A stretch of 64,000 nt of DNA from VRUE01 sp963698085 (GTDB lineage Bacteria > Actinomycetota > Thermoleophilia > Solirubrobacterales > 70-9). The notes under the pieces are model-generated. The model was not told the origin of the DNA. It saw only the letters and a list, made by a program, of their open reading frames with translations, and did no database searches. Each line of letters starts with the position of its first letter. The first letter of the stretch is position 1. The translations under genes and the position numbers were made by a program. Shown one piece after another: positions 14,964-24,700 of this stretch. The stretch covers positions 1,612,001-1,676,000 of the forward strand of contig OY969122.1 in NCBI GenBank assembly GCA_963698085.1, given 5' to 3'.

Positions 14964-16121
14964 GTGGCAAAGGCGCGGTACCTGGTCGAGGCGCATCTGC
15001 TGGAGGGCCGCTCGGTCGCAGAGCTGGCGAAGGCCCACGGAGTGCATCGCAGCTGGATCTACAAGCTCTTGGCCCGTTACCGCGAGGGCGGCTATGAGGC
15101 GCTGGAGCCGCGCTCCAGGGCCCCACGCTCCAGTCCCAACCGCACGCCCGAGGAGATAGTGCGGGAAGTCGTGTCCCTGCGAGAGCAGCTGCTCTCGCAG
15201 GGACACGACTGCGGCGCGGAGACGATCGCCCATCACCTCGCCCGCCAGGGGATCGACGGTGTCCCCTCGGTCTCAACGATCTGGCGGATCCTACGCCGCG
15301 AGGGGCTGGTCAGTCCTCAGCCGCAAAAGCGCCCACGCTCCTCGTTGATCCGCTTCGAAGCAGAGCTGCCCAACGAGATGTGGCAGGCCGACAACACCCA
15401 CTGGCAGCTGGCCGGCGGCGAGCACGTGGAGATCCTCGACATGATCGACGACCACTCCCGCCTGTTCTTGGCCTCTGTCGCCCGCCCGACCTTCAAAGCG
15501 GCCGATGTCGTGGATGTCTTTCGCGGGGCGGTCGCCCTGCACGGGGCGCCCGCCTCCTTGCTTTGTGACAACGGTGCCGTGTTCACCGCCGCCCCGCGCG
15601 GTGGCAAGGTGCTCTTGCAGCTCGAGATGGAGCGCCTGGGCATCATCGCCAAGAACTCGCGGCCCTACCATCCCCAGACCTGCGGCAAGGTCGAGCGCCT
15701 GCACCAGACGCTGAAGCGCTACCTGGACAAACAGCCTCCCACGAAGACCCTCGCAGAGCTGCAGGCCCAGCTCGACGCCTTCGCGCACTACTACAACACG
15801 ATCAGGCCCCACCGCGCCCTGGGAGGCCGCACGCCCCTGCAGGCCTACAGCGCCCGGATAAAGGCGCGGCCGGCCTCTGGGGCCGGCCGCGAGGCCCACT
15901 TCCGCGTCCGCCACGACAGAGTCGACGGCCAGGGCAAGGTCAGCCTGCGCCACGACTCAAAGCTCCACCACATCGGCATTGGCCGCGCCCACAAGGGGAG
16001 GGCGGTCAAGCTGCTGATCGCCGATCGCGACATTCGCGTCCTCGACTCACGAACGGGCGAGTTGATCCGGCGGCTCACTCTCGATCCGAGCCGCGACTAC
16101 CAGCCGGTCGGAGGGTGCTGA
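14964..16121 (+). CDS. IS481-family transposase
   Basis: A 385-residue DDE transposase. The N terminus has a helix-turn-helix ('LLEGRSVAELAKAHGVHRSW') for end binding, then a second winged helix. The rve-type catalytic core has Asp143 (QADNTHW), Asp202 (CDNGAVF) and Glu244 (GKVERLHQ), all intact, with 'YYNTIRPHRALGGRTP' near the end of the core as in integrase-core transposases. GTG 14964 follows agggag at a good distance. Inside the gene, codons 69-83 fall in a perfect 44-bp palindrome. The gene is full length, so the element may still be active. Confidence 0.93.
   Translation: MAKARYLVEAHLLEGRSVAELAKAHGVHRSWIYKLLARYREGGYEALEPRSRAPRSSPNRTPEEIVREVVSLREQLLSQGHDCGAETIAHHLARQGIDGVPSVSTIWRILRREGLVSPQPQKRPRSSLIRFEAELPNEMWQADNTHWQLAGGEHVEILDMIDDHSRLFLASVARPTFKAADVVDVFRGAVALHGAPASLLCDNGAVFTAAPRGGKVLLQLEMERLGIIAKNSRPYHPQTCGKVERLHQTLKRYLDKQPPTKTLAELQAQLDAFAHYYNTIRPHRALGGRTPLQAYSARIKARPASGAGREAHFRVRHDRVDGQGKVSLRHDSKLHHIGIGRAHKGRAVKLLIADRDIRVLDSRTGELIRRLTLDPSRDYQPVGGC
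15167..15210. repeat. perfect 44-bp palindrome inside the transposase gene
   Basis: The sequence from agtcgtgtccctgcgagagc reads identically on both strands through its centre at 15188/15189, with no loop. It encodes a normal-looking piece of the transposase (VVSLREQLLSQGHD), so it is not an obvious insertion. Confidence 0.85.
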
Positions 16122-16179
16122 GGGGTGTCTACTATGACGCGCGACATCTGTCTCCGATGTCGCGACACATCACAATAGC

Positions 16180-16248
16180 GCCCCCGGAGGGAATCGAACC
16201 CTCGGCTCCCAGCTGCGACGCTTGGGCCCGGAATCCACCGGCGGGGGC
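16180..16248 (-). ncRNA. tRNA-like sequence (degenerate or unusual), next to the IS element
   Basis: On the minus strand a 7-bp acceptor-like pair (gcccccg / cgggggc) encloses a near-perfect T arm (gaggg-ttcgatt-ccctc). The remaining 36 nt are too few for a normal D arm plus anticodon arm: total 69 nt without CCA. A cccaagc/gctggg hairpin occupies the anticodon-arm position. A candidate promoter lies upstream. It could be a decayed tRNA, the tRNA-like end of a longer RNA, or an attachment-site remnant. The IS target duplication covers its 3' end. Confidence 0.35.
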
Positions 16249-16318
16249 GACCGCCGCTCTCGCGGCGAGCCGACGCTAGGTGGACCGGAAGCGCGTGTGA
16301 TGCGCTGAAAGTCAATTT

Positions 16319-16348
16319 TCTAAATCTTCAGTCGGTCAGCTTTGTCAA
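16319..16348 (-). promoter_or_regulatory. candidate promoter reading toward the tRNA-like sequence
   Basis: On the minus strand TTGACA (16348-16343) is followed after 18 nt by TTTAGA. The -35 is consensus, the -10 is weak (alternative TAGAAA with 20-nt spacing). It would transcribe leftward through the tRNA-like sequence. Confidence 0.35.
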
Positions 16349-16455
16349 CGACTCAAGAGACACACGCGTACCTGAGATTTCCCCGCGCTAAAGGGGATTG
16401 AGACCGGCTACACACGCCGGTGGTGTGAGGAGCTGGGGCGCTTTTGCGAACTCGC

Positions 16456-16485
16456 TTGACTTTTATGTCCGCAACTGTCTATCTT
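16456..16485 (+). promoter_or_regulatory. sigma-70-like promoter for the collagen-like/exported protein operon
   Basis: TTGACT, 18-nt spacer, TATCTT, in an unusually AT-rich patch. Transcription would start near 16492, giving a leader of about 130 nt before the collagen-like start at 16620. The stretch 16249-16619 otherwise holds no gene I can support. Confidence 0.6.
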
Positions 16486-16495
16486 TCTGTCTGTT

Positions 16496-16514
16496 CCATG
16501 TACGAAACAGTTCA
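16496..16514 (+). promoter_or_regulatory. candidate TetR operator, copy 1
   Basis: ccatgtacgaaacagttca lies just downstream of the -10 box, over the expected transcription start. It matches 17 of 19 bases of 31447-31465, which abuts a TetR gene start 15 kb away. A repressor bound here would block the exported-protein operon. Confidence 0.45.
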
Positions 16515-16619
16515 GCCCGTGGGACGGGCAGGGCTATCAGGGACATAACCGAGCTTCACATGGGCCGCCAAGGGAAGCGGCCGGCAGAGGGGCTCACGGG
16601 ACAAGGAGAAGAGATCTAG

Positions 16620-17375
16620 ATGCTCTCGCCACTACGCAACCGCTTCGGCATCCCGGGCGTGATCTCGGTGATCGCCCTGGTGTTCGCCATGCTCGGCGGC
16701 GCCTACGCAGCTTCAAACAACAGCGGCTCCGGCAAGGCCTCCGCCTCAGCCAAGAGGGGCAAACCGGGACCTCCGGGCAAACGCGGCAAACCGGGACCTC
16801 CAGGTCCGGCCGGCCCACAGGGTCCGGCAGGACCGGCGGGCCCCGCCGGCGCCAAGGGTGACAACGGGGCGGCGGGTTCCAACGGCGCCAAAGGCGCGAC
16901 CGGGGACAAAGGGACGAACGGAACCGCCGGCGCCAAAGGCGCGACCGGCGCAGCTGGAGCTACCGGAGCTACCGGTCTCAGCGGCTTCACCGCGACGCTT
17001 CCCTCCGAAGCGACCGAGACCGGCGCATGGTTCATGAGGGGCAACGCCGACAACGAATGGACGCAGAACGCTACCTCGATCAGCTTTCCGATCCCTCTCG
17101 CTGAGGCGGATGTCGCAGGCATGGAAACCAAAATCTGGAAAGAAGGAGCGGAACCGGCGGCGTGCCCCGGGAGTCTGGTGAACCCTCAGGCTGACCCGGG
17201 CGTCCTCTGTGTGTACATCAGCCCCGCGAGCAGCGTCCCGACTAATCCCCAGATCCTCCCTCCCAGCTTTCCAGAAGAATTCGGGGTTGGCACGAGCGGC
17301 GCCCTGCTTGTGTGGTTTACCTCGCTGAATAACACCAAATTCGCCAGCGGCAGCTTCGCGGTCACCGCTCCCTGA
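16620..17375 (+). CDS. collagen-like exported protein
   Basis: A 251-residue surface or secreted protein. Residues 10-32 form a hydrophobic export or anchor segment ending AYAA (FGIPGVISVIALVFAMLGGAYAA). Residues about 47-122 are a Gly-X-Y collagen triple-helix tract, first Pro/Lys-rich (KPGPPGKRG), later Ala/Asn/Thr-rich (GATGDKGTNGTAG). The last 125 residues are a globular domain of unknown type with two cysteines. ATG 16620 is preceded by acaaggagaagagatct. It is probably the first gene of an operon with the next two exported proteins (35-bp gap). The leader segment resembles that of the exported protein at 62.7-63.4 kb. Confidence 0.88.
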   Translation: MLSPLRNRFGIPGVISVIALVFAMLGGAYAASNNSGSGKASASAKRGKPGPPGKRGKPGPPGPAGPQGPAGPAGPAGAKGDNGAAGSNGAKGATGDKGTNGTAGAKGATGAAGATGATGLSGFTATLPSEATETGAWFMRGNADNEWTQNATSISFPIPLAEADVAGMETKIWKEGAEPAACPGSLVNPQADPGVLCVYISPASSVPTNPQILPPSFPEEFGVGTSGALLVWFTSLNNTKFASGSFAVTAP

Positions 17376-17410
17376 GGAAGGCCTCGCGCCAATCCAAAGA
17401 GACGACGGCA

Positions 17411-20400
17411 ATGGCCTCAAGCTCACAAACGCAACGGACCCGGACGGCCGCCAAAGCCGTCCGGGTTCGGATCTCACTTGCGCTGGCTGCGACGGCCCTC
17501 GCCCTGCTCGCCCCGCAAGCAGCGGCCGACAAAGTCATCAGCGAACCCGGCCAAGGCGCGGGACAGACCGAAAAACCCCAGGGCCTCGCCCTCGACTCCG
17601 AAACCAGCCGGCTCTACGCAGCCGACGAGGGCAACAACCGCATCGACGTCTTCGCCTCCGACGGAAGCTTCGCCTTCGCCTTCGGCTGGGGTGTGGACAC
17701 CGGCGCAAGCCAGCTGCAGGGCTGCACCACGGCCTCCAAATGCGCCGCGGGCACAGCGGGATCGGGAGCGGGCCAGTTCAACAAACCCCCCTGGGTAGCC
17801 GTCGACAACGATCCCCTCAGCCCCTCCCACCACGACGTCTACGTCGGCTCCGACAACCTGCGCATCCAGAAGTTCGACCCCTCGGGCGCCTTCCTCTTGG
17901 CCTTCGGCTACGACGTCGTCGCCCAGGGCCCCAACGACTCGGCAAACGAAGAGAAACAGGCGCTCACGGTCAAAGCCTCCGGCGGCACCTTCAAGCTCAA
18001 ATTCGAAGACCCCTTCAGCGGCGGCGGGACCAAAGAAACCGCCCCGCTCCCCTTCAACGCAAGCGCGGCGGAAGTGGCCGCCGCGCTCAACTCGCTCTCG
18101 ACGATCGGCGGCCTCGGCGGCTCGGTCGCCGTAAGCGGCGACGGATCGGAAGCAAACCCCTACCTGATCGGCTTCCAGGGCAGCCTCGCCGGCGACGACG
18201 TGCCCGCCATAGCCACCGACGGCACGAGCCTCACCGGATCACCCTCGATCGCGGTCAAAGAGCAGGCCCGCGGCGGTGGGCTCGAGGTCTGCGAAGACAA
18301 CGTCGGCGAAGCCTGCAAACGGGGCAGCGCCCAACCCGGCGGGGAATGCGAGATCTCCAAATCGAGCGACCCGATCGCGGTCGGCCCCGGCGGGGACCTC
18401 TACGTCGCCGACAGCTATGAAAAAGGCGGAGACGACTTCAGCCGGGTAATCGTCTTCGACTCCACGGGCGAATGCATCGACGAGCAAGTGCTCTTCGAAG
18501 AAGAGAATAGATCGATCCGCAACTTCACCGTCGACTCGGCCGGCAACTGCTACGTGACTGTGGCCGGCGGGGGCGGGGTGATCCGCAAGTACGACTGCTC
18601 GAACGGCGCCCTGCTGATCGAATACGGCGGCGTGGAAACCGAAGGCATCGCGCTCGACGGCGCCGGCAACCTCTTCGGCAAGCAGCGCGGGGCACAGGTG
18701 ACGAAATCGGGGTTCGCCTTTTTCTTCGCCGAGTACTCCCCCGGCGGCGCGCTCCTCAGGCGCTTTGGCTATGTGCCGACCGGGACTCTCTTGGTTCCGG
18801 GCCTCGCCGTCTACGAAAGCCCCGACGGCGACCTCTACGCCTCGACCGGAGCAGGGGTCAGGCACCTCTCCGTGCCGCCCCCGGGCCCGGTCGTCCTCCC
18901 CGAAGCCTGCAAGGTGAAAGACGGCGCCCCCGGCAGCACCAACGCAATCCTCCAAGCCGAAGTCAACCCCGAGGGAAAAGCGAGCGGCTTCCGCTTCGAG
19001 TACCTGACCCAGAAACAGCTCGAAGACGAAGGGGGTTTCTTCAACCCCCAGAAAAGCCCCGAGGTCCCGTTGCCGGGAGCGGCGGACTTCGAGCTGCACG
19101 AAGCGGCGGCCAAACTCACCGGGCTTACCCCGGAAACCACCTACCACTGCCGCGTGGTCGCCAAAAACGCGGACGGCGAATCGCTGCCCGGGGAGCTCGG
19201 CAGCTTCAAAACCAAAGAAGGGTTCGAGTTCGGCTCCGCCTGGGCATCTGAGGTGGGCGATACCTCGGCGACCCTAAACGCCGAAGGCAACCCTCTCGGA
19301 TCGGTGACCAAAGGCCTGATCGAATACATCGAAGACGCCAAATACCAGGAAAGCGGCTTCGCCGAAGCGCTGAAAACGCCCGAAGAGCTCGAATACGGCG
19401 CCGGCGAAGCGATGGTGCTGCGCAGCATCGCCTTGAGCGCGCTCGCCCCAGGCACCCTCTACCACTACCGACTCAGGGCCAACAACGGCACCCCTCCCGA
19501 GGGGATCGTCTGCCCCGCGCAGAAACCGAGCTGCCCCGAGCTCGAGCGCACCTTCAGGACCTACTCGCCCGAGGAACCGGTCGGATTCGACGAGCGCGGC
19601 TACGAGCTGGTCTCCCCGGGTGAGAAGAACAGCGCCGAGGTGGCGGTGCCGGGTGTAGCGGGTGGCACCACCGAACCGAGGGTCCGCCGAATCCAGGCAA
19701 GCGCCGGCTCAGGCGAAGCGGTCACCTACACCTCCTGGACTTCCTTCGGCGAGGCCCAAGGTGCCCCGGGTGTGAGCCAGTACCTCTCCAAGCGCGCCGC
19801 CGCCGGCTGGGGCACCGAGAACATCTCCCCCCCTGGCATCTTGTTCCTCCCCGTCGTCCCTCCCTTCAATGGCTTCAGCGCCGACCTGCGCTTCGGCGCG
19901 GCGAAGGTGAGCGAACCCTCGCTTGCCGAGGGTTGTCCAGAAAGCTATGAGAACTTCTATCTGCGCGACAACCAGAGCGGAGCGCTGCAGTGCCTCACCC
20001 CCGAAGCGCCGAACAGCCCGGTCGGATTCAAGGTCTGCTTCACCTACGCCGGGGCGAGCGAGGACGGCAGCCGCGCCTTCTTCAGCGCCCCCGTCCCCTA
20101 TGCCGGGGCTCCGACCGGCACCGGCTCGAGCCTCTACGAATGGTCGGTGGAAGAAGGACTACAGGTCACCAGCATCCTGCCGAACGGCGAAGCGGCCACT
20201 CCGAATGGCAACACCGCCTTTGGGGCCGGGGGCGACGTCAACTGCCAGTGGGGCCAGACCACCCTGCGCCACGCGGTCTCAGCCGACGGCTCACGCGCCT
20301 TTTGGACCTACGCCGGGGACAAATACAAGGTCCACAAAGACACCAAGGCCCAGTGCGCTCCCGCCGACCCCGATCCCAAATGCGAAGTCGTCCTCGACCC

Positions 20401-21706
20401 CCTCTTCGTCCGGGTGAACGGCAGCGAGACGATCGAGCTCGACAAAGTGCAGTCGGGCGTCGGCTCTTTGGTCAAATCGGGCAAAGGCGTCTTCCGCGCG
20501 GCGAGCCGCGACGGCTCGGTCGTCTACTTCACCAGCGAGAACCGTCTGGTTGCCGGCTCGAACACCATTCCGGGCGAAGAAGACCTCTACCGCTATGAGT
20601 TCGGCCAAGCCGCCCCGCTCACCAACCTGACCACCCCCGGCTCGGTGGTGGGCGACGTGCAGGGAGTCCTCGGCGCAAGCGATGACGGCTCCCACGTCTA
20701 CTTCGTCGCCCATGCTGTCTTGAGCGAAGAAGAAAACGAGGCCGGGCAGAAAGCCGAAGAAGGCAAGGACAACCTCTACCTCTTCCACGGGGGCAAAACC
20801 AGCTTCATCGCGACCCTCGCTGCGGAGCTGGACGCAAACAGCTGGAGCAGCCTGCCGGGGCAGCTGACCGCCCGCGTCTCCCCCGACGGCAAGCACCTGG
20901 CCCTCCTCTCGATCGAAGCCGAGAAGCTGGCCGGCTATGACAACACGATCGCCTCGGGGCAGCATTGCCAGTGGAACCCGACTTTTAACAAACTGATCGG
21001 GAGCCCACTCTGCCCGCAAGCCTTCGTCTATGACGTCGAAACCGAGGAGCTGACCTGCGCCTCCTGCAATCCCTCGGGCTCGAGGCCGTTGGGGCCGGCC
21101 TTCCTCCCGGCGTGGACCAACGTCTACGAAGGGCCGCGCTACCTCTCCGAGGACGGCTCGAGGCTCTTCTTCGAGACCTTCGACGCGCTGCTCCCCGCAG
21201 ATGAGAACGAAAAACGCGACGTCTATGAGCTCGAGCTCGAGGGAAACGGGACCTGCGATGCGGCGAACCCCAACTTCGACCCCGCCGCGGGCGGCTGCCA
21301 CTTCCTGATCACGAGTGGTAAAAGCGAGGACGAAAGCTACCTGGTCGACGCCTCCTCGGATGGCCGCGACGTCTTCTTCTCGACCCGCTCGCAGCTGGCC
21401 GGCTGGGACGTGAACGAAGACTACGACGTCTACGACTACCGCGAAGGCGGGGGCTTCCCCGAGCCACCACCACCGCCGCCGGTATGCGGGGGAGAGGACT
21501 GCAAGCAGGCGTTGCCCTCGACGCCGCTGGTCGGTCCCGCGCCCGGCACCGCGAGCTTCGAGGGGCAGGGCAACGTTTCAGCAGGCGGCAGGCCACGCTG
21601 CCCCAAGGGCAAGGTGCGGCGCCGCGGGCGCTGCATAAAGCCGCGCAAGCGCGGGGGCAAACCCCGACGCAAGGCAGCCAAGCAGGGACGGAAGGCCGCG
21701 CGATGA
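17411..21706 (+). CDS. large exported NHL/propeller protein with basic C-terminal tail
   Basis: A 1431-residue exported protein of unknown function. A basic N terminus and hydrophobic segment ending PQAAA (about 25-40) form a signal peptide. Residues about 50-500 contain NHL-type repeats ('PQGLALDSETSRLYAADEGNNRIDVF', 'GAGQFNKPPWVAVD', 'DPIAVGPGGDLYVADS'). Two fibronectin-III-like segments follow, with the 'L.P.T.YHYR..A.N' motif. The second half repeats 'VSADGSRAFW', 'ASDDGSHVYFVA', 'VSPDGKHLALLS', typical of TolB/PD40-type propeller blades. The C terminus is strongly basic (CPKGKVRRRGRCIKPRKRGG...). Its stop overlaps the next start by 4 bp (ATGA), so the two are translationally coupled. Confidence 0.85.
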   Translation: MASSSQTQRTRTAAKAVRVRISLALAATALALLAPQAAADKVISEPGQGAGQTEKPQGLALDSETSRLYAADEGNNRIDVFASDGSFAFAFGWGVDTGASQLQGCTTASKCAAGTAGSGAGQFNKPPWVAVDNDPLSPSHHDVYVGSDNLRIQKFDPSGAFLLAFGYDVVAQGPNDSANEEKQALTVKASGGTFKLKFEDPFSGGGTKETAPLPFNASAAEVAAALNSLSTIGGLGGSVAVSGDGSEANPYLIGFQGSLAGDDVPAIATDGTSLTGSPSIAVKEQARGGGLEVCEDNVGEACKRGSAQPGGECEISKSSDPIAVGPGGDLYVADSYEKGGDDFSRVIVFDSTGECIDEQVLFEEENRSIRNFTVDSAGNCYVTVAGGGGVIRKYDCSNGALLIEYGGVETEGIALDGAGNLFGKQRGAQVTKSGFAFFFAEYSPGGALLRRFGYVPTGTLLVPGLAVYESPDGDLYASTGAGVRHLSVPPPGPVVLPEACKVKDGAPGSTNAILQAEVNPEGKASGFRFEYLTQKQLEDEGGFFNPQKSPEVPLPGAADFELHEAAAKLTGLTPETTYHCRVVAKNADGESLPGELGSFKTKEGFEFGSAWASEVGDTSATLNAEGNPLGSVTKGLIEYIEDAKYQESGFAEALKTPEELEYGAGEAMVLRSIALSALAPGTLYHYRLRANNGTPPEGIVCPAQKPSCPELERTFRTYSPEEPVGFDERGYELVSPGEKNSAEVAVPGVAGGTTEPRVRRIQASAGSGEAVTYTSWTSFGEAQGAPGVSQYLSKRAAAGWGTENISPPGILFLPVVPPFNGFSADLRFGAAKVSEPSLAEGCPESYENFYLRDNQSGALQCLTPEAPNSPVGFKVCFTYAGASEDGSRAFFSAPVPYAGAPTGTGSSLYEWSVEEGLQVTSILPNGEAATPNGNTAFGAGGDVNCQWGQTTLRHAVSADGSRAFWTYAGDKYKVHKDTKAQCAPADPDPKCEVVLDPLFVRVNGSETIELDKVQSGVGSLVKSGKGVFRAASRDGSVVYFTSENRLVAGSNTIPGEEDLYRYEFGQAAPLTNLTTPGSVVGDVQGVLGASDDGSHVYFVAHAVLSEEENEAGQKAEEGKDNLYLFHGGKTSFIATLAAELDANSWSSLPGQLTARVSPDGKHLALLSIEAEKLAGYDNTIASGQHCQWNPTFNKLIGSPLCPQAFVYDVETEELTCASCNPSGSRPLGPAFLPAWTNVYEGPRYLSEDGSRLFFETFDALLPADENEKRDVYELELEGNGTCDAANPNFDPAAGGCHFLITSGKSEDESYLVDASSDGRDVFFSTRSQLAGWDVNEDYDVYDYREGGGFPEPPPPPPVCGGEDCKQALPSTPLVGPAPGTASFEGQGNVSAGGRPRCPKGKVRRRGRCIKPRKRGGKPRRKAAKQGRKAAR

Positions 21707-24700
21707 GAATGCTCAAGGCACTTCCTGCGCTGCTCGTCGCGACGATATTGGGCGGGTCTCTTGCCGCCCCCGGCGCTCTCGCCGCGCCGACTCCCGCCCC
21801 AGCCTGGGACATCCAATCCCTTGCGACCCCGACCAACTTCGAGCCGGGCGATGAAAGCGGCAAAGCCAGCTACCAGGTCTTCATCACCAACAGCGGCGGC
21901 AAAGTGACCGACCAGAGCCAGATCACGATCACCGACACCCTGCCCGAAGGCCTGGGTGTGAAAAGCGTCAAACTCTTCCCGCCGAGGCGGTCGGGGACGG
22001 ACATCGGCAAAGCGGCATGCGAGGCCGAGACGATTGCTGAAGTCAGCACCGTCACCTGCCAAGTCACCGACGCCCTTTTCCCGCTGGTCAGCCCGGCGAA
22101 GCTCCAGCCGGGCAACGGGCTGTTGCTGCAAATCCAGGTCACCGTGCCGCCGACGGCCTCGGGACCACTGGTGAACCAGGTGAAAGTCGAAGGCGGCGGA
22201 GCCAAAGCAGTTCTCGCGGAATCGGAAAACCAGGCCAGCGAAGAAGACGCCCAAGCGGGCTTTCAGGAATTCGACGCCGAGCTGACCGCCCCCGACGGCC
22301 TGCCCGCCACCGGCGCCGACTCCCACCCCTACCAGTACACGACCTCCTTCGGTGTGAACGTGGCGCCGGCGCCAGCGGGTTCGGCTGCCCTCTTCGTGCC
22401 TGCCGAAGGCGACCTGAAGGAGATCGAGGTGGCGCTGCCGCCGGGCCTGATCGGCAATCCGACCGCGATCGAGCGCTGCAGCCATCGGCAGTTCAACGCG
22501 ATCCGCTCTGTCTTCGTGCCGGAAGAGGGGCTCGACGCCCGCCTGAACGATTGCCCGAACGGCTCGGCGGTGGGACTGGCGGTCGTCCAGCAGCTGGAAG
22601 GAGGCGCAGCAACCGCCAGGTTCCCGATCTACAACCTGATCCCGCCGAAAGGGATGCCGGCCCAGTTCGGCTTCCAGGTCCTAGGCCTGCCGATCTACAT
22701 CAACACCAGGGTGCGCTCAGACGGCGACTACGGGATCACCGCCTACCTGCACAACACCACCCAGGCGCAACGGGTGACGGCTGCGCGGGTGACGATCTGG
22801 GGCACGCCGTGGGATGAAAGCCACGACCCGCTGCGGGGGGAATGCGGAGAAATGAACGGGCTCTGCCCGGTAGAAGAGCCGCCCCGCCCCTTCCTGCGTC
22901 TGCCGAGCTCCTGCGAGAACCCGCTGGCGACGACGATGAGCTTCGACACCTGGGCGAACCCCGGCACGCTGATCGAGCGGGCCTTCACCGAAGCAGCTCC
23001 GCAGGAATGCGAGCTGCCCGACTTCAGCCCCGAGATCGAAGCAAAGCCGACGACCAACGTCGCCGACGCTCCCTCGGGCCTTCACTTCAACCTGCACCTG
23101 CCGCAGGCAGAGAACGACGATCCCGAAGGATTGGCCGAGGCCGATCTCAGGGACGCCGCCGTGACCCTGCCGCCCGGCTTCGTGATCAACCCCGCCTCGG
23201 CCGCGGGCCAAGGAGCCTGCTCGGCGGCCCAGATCGGCCTGACCACCCCGGTGGGGCAGAGCGAGGCGCGCTTCACCGCGGAGCCCCCCGAGTGCCCCGA
23301 TGACTCCAAGGTGGGCAAGGTCGAGGTCGACACCCCACTGGTAGACCACCCCGTGCCCGGTTCTGTCTACCTGGCAATGCCCCACGAAAACCCCTTCGCA
23401 AGCCTCCTAGCCATCTACATCACCGTCGACGATCCGCAGACCGGGGTGGTGGTCAAGCTGGCGGGCCACGTCAAGCCCGACCCGGTAACCGGCCAGCTGA
23501 CGACGACGGTCAACGGCAGCCCTCAGCTCCCCTTCGAAGACTTCCAGCTCGACTTCTTCGAAGGGGCAAGAGCGCCGTTGCGCACCCCTGCCGTCTGCGG
23601 CACGCACACCACGACCACCTCGCTGAAGCCGTGGACGTCCCCTGCCTTTGGGCCCAATGCGACGCCGTCTGATTCCTTCCAGATCACCCAGGCCCCAGCG
23701 AGCGCCGGCTCTTGCCCCGCGAGCCCCGGCGCCCAGCCCAACGGCCCGAGCTTTCAAGCGGGCACCGCAGCCCCGGTGGCAGGCGCTTTCTCGCCTTTCA
23801 GCCTGCGCCTGGCAAGAGCCGACGGCTCCCAGGAAATCAAGGGCATCGACCTGACCCTGCCGCCGGGCCTGACCGGAAGGCTCGCGGGCCTCGCCTACTG
23901 CTCAGACGGCGCCCTGGCAACTGCTGCTTCGAAGCCCGGCCGCCAAGAGGAAGGCAGCCCGAGCTGCCCCGCCACCTCGGAGCTCGGAACCGTGACCGTC
24001 GCCGCAGGAGCGGGCCCCGCCCCCTACCACGCCCAGGGCAAGGCCTACCTAGCAGGCCCCTACAAAGGCGCGCCGATAAGCATGGCGGTGATCACCCCGG
24101 CCGTGGCGGGTCCCTTCGACCTCGGCACCGTCGTGGTCAGGGCCGCGCTTCACGTCGACCCCGAAACCGCCCGCATCAGAGCGACAAGCGATCCCTTGCC
24201 GACGATCCTCGAGGGCATCTCGCTGGACGTCCGCTTGATCGACCTGCGGGTCAGCAGGCCCAACTTCACCCTGAATCCCACTTCCTGCGAACCGATGGCC
24301 TTCTCGGGAGGAGCGCTCTCGATCCTGAATCAAACCGCTCCCCTGACCCAGCGCTTCCAGGTAGGCGGCTGCCAGGACCTCGCCTTCAAGCCGAAGCTCT
24401 CCCTGCGCATGAAGGGCGGCACCAAGCGCGCCGATCACCCACAGCTCACCGCGACCTTGAAGATGCCACCGGGAGGAGCCAACGTCGCCAAGGCATCGGT
24501 AGCCCTGCCAAGGTCTGTCTTCCTCGACCAGGCCAACATCAGGACGGTCTGCACCAGGGTCCAGTTCGTCGCAAGCGCCTGTCCCAAAGGCTCGGTCTAC
24601 GGCTATGCCAAGGCATGGACGCCGTTGCTGGATCAGCCGCTCGAGGGCCCCGTCTACCTGCGCAGCTCCGACAACCTCCTGCCGGATCTCGTCGCCGACC

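Larger units (their letters stand above)
14891..16175 (+). mobile_element. IS481-family insertion sequence
   Basis: About 1285 bp with one transposase. The 12-bp direct repeat tagcgcccccgg occurs immediately outside both proposed ends (14879-14890 and 16176-16187), as expected for a target duplication. Subterminal inverted repeats match at 19 of 21 positions: 14922-14942 (tgtgtcgagacataggagac, then a) and the complement of 16149-16169. They are not equidistant from the direct repeats, so exact ends are uncertain. The duplicated target is the 3' acceptor end of a tRNA-like sequence. The intact transposase and clean duplication suggest a fairly recent insertion. Confidence 0.82.

Noticed and set aside
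16398..16619. A 73-codon frame before the collagen-like gene
   Set aside because: It spans the promoter and operator region; the peptide shows no family pattern and the strong start is at 16620.
16180..16620. A tmRNA gene ending at the T arm near 16180
   Set aside because: The expected 5' end (GGTTTCGAC-type segment) and a tag reading frame are not visible within 400 bp upstream on the minus strand.
21484..21702. Upstream extension of the DUF11-like gene into the NHL gene
   Set aside because: The extension is an out-of-frame reading of the preceding gene; the signal peptide starts at ATG 21703.
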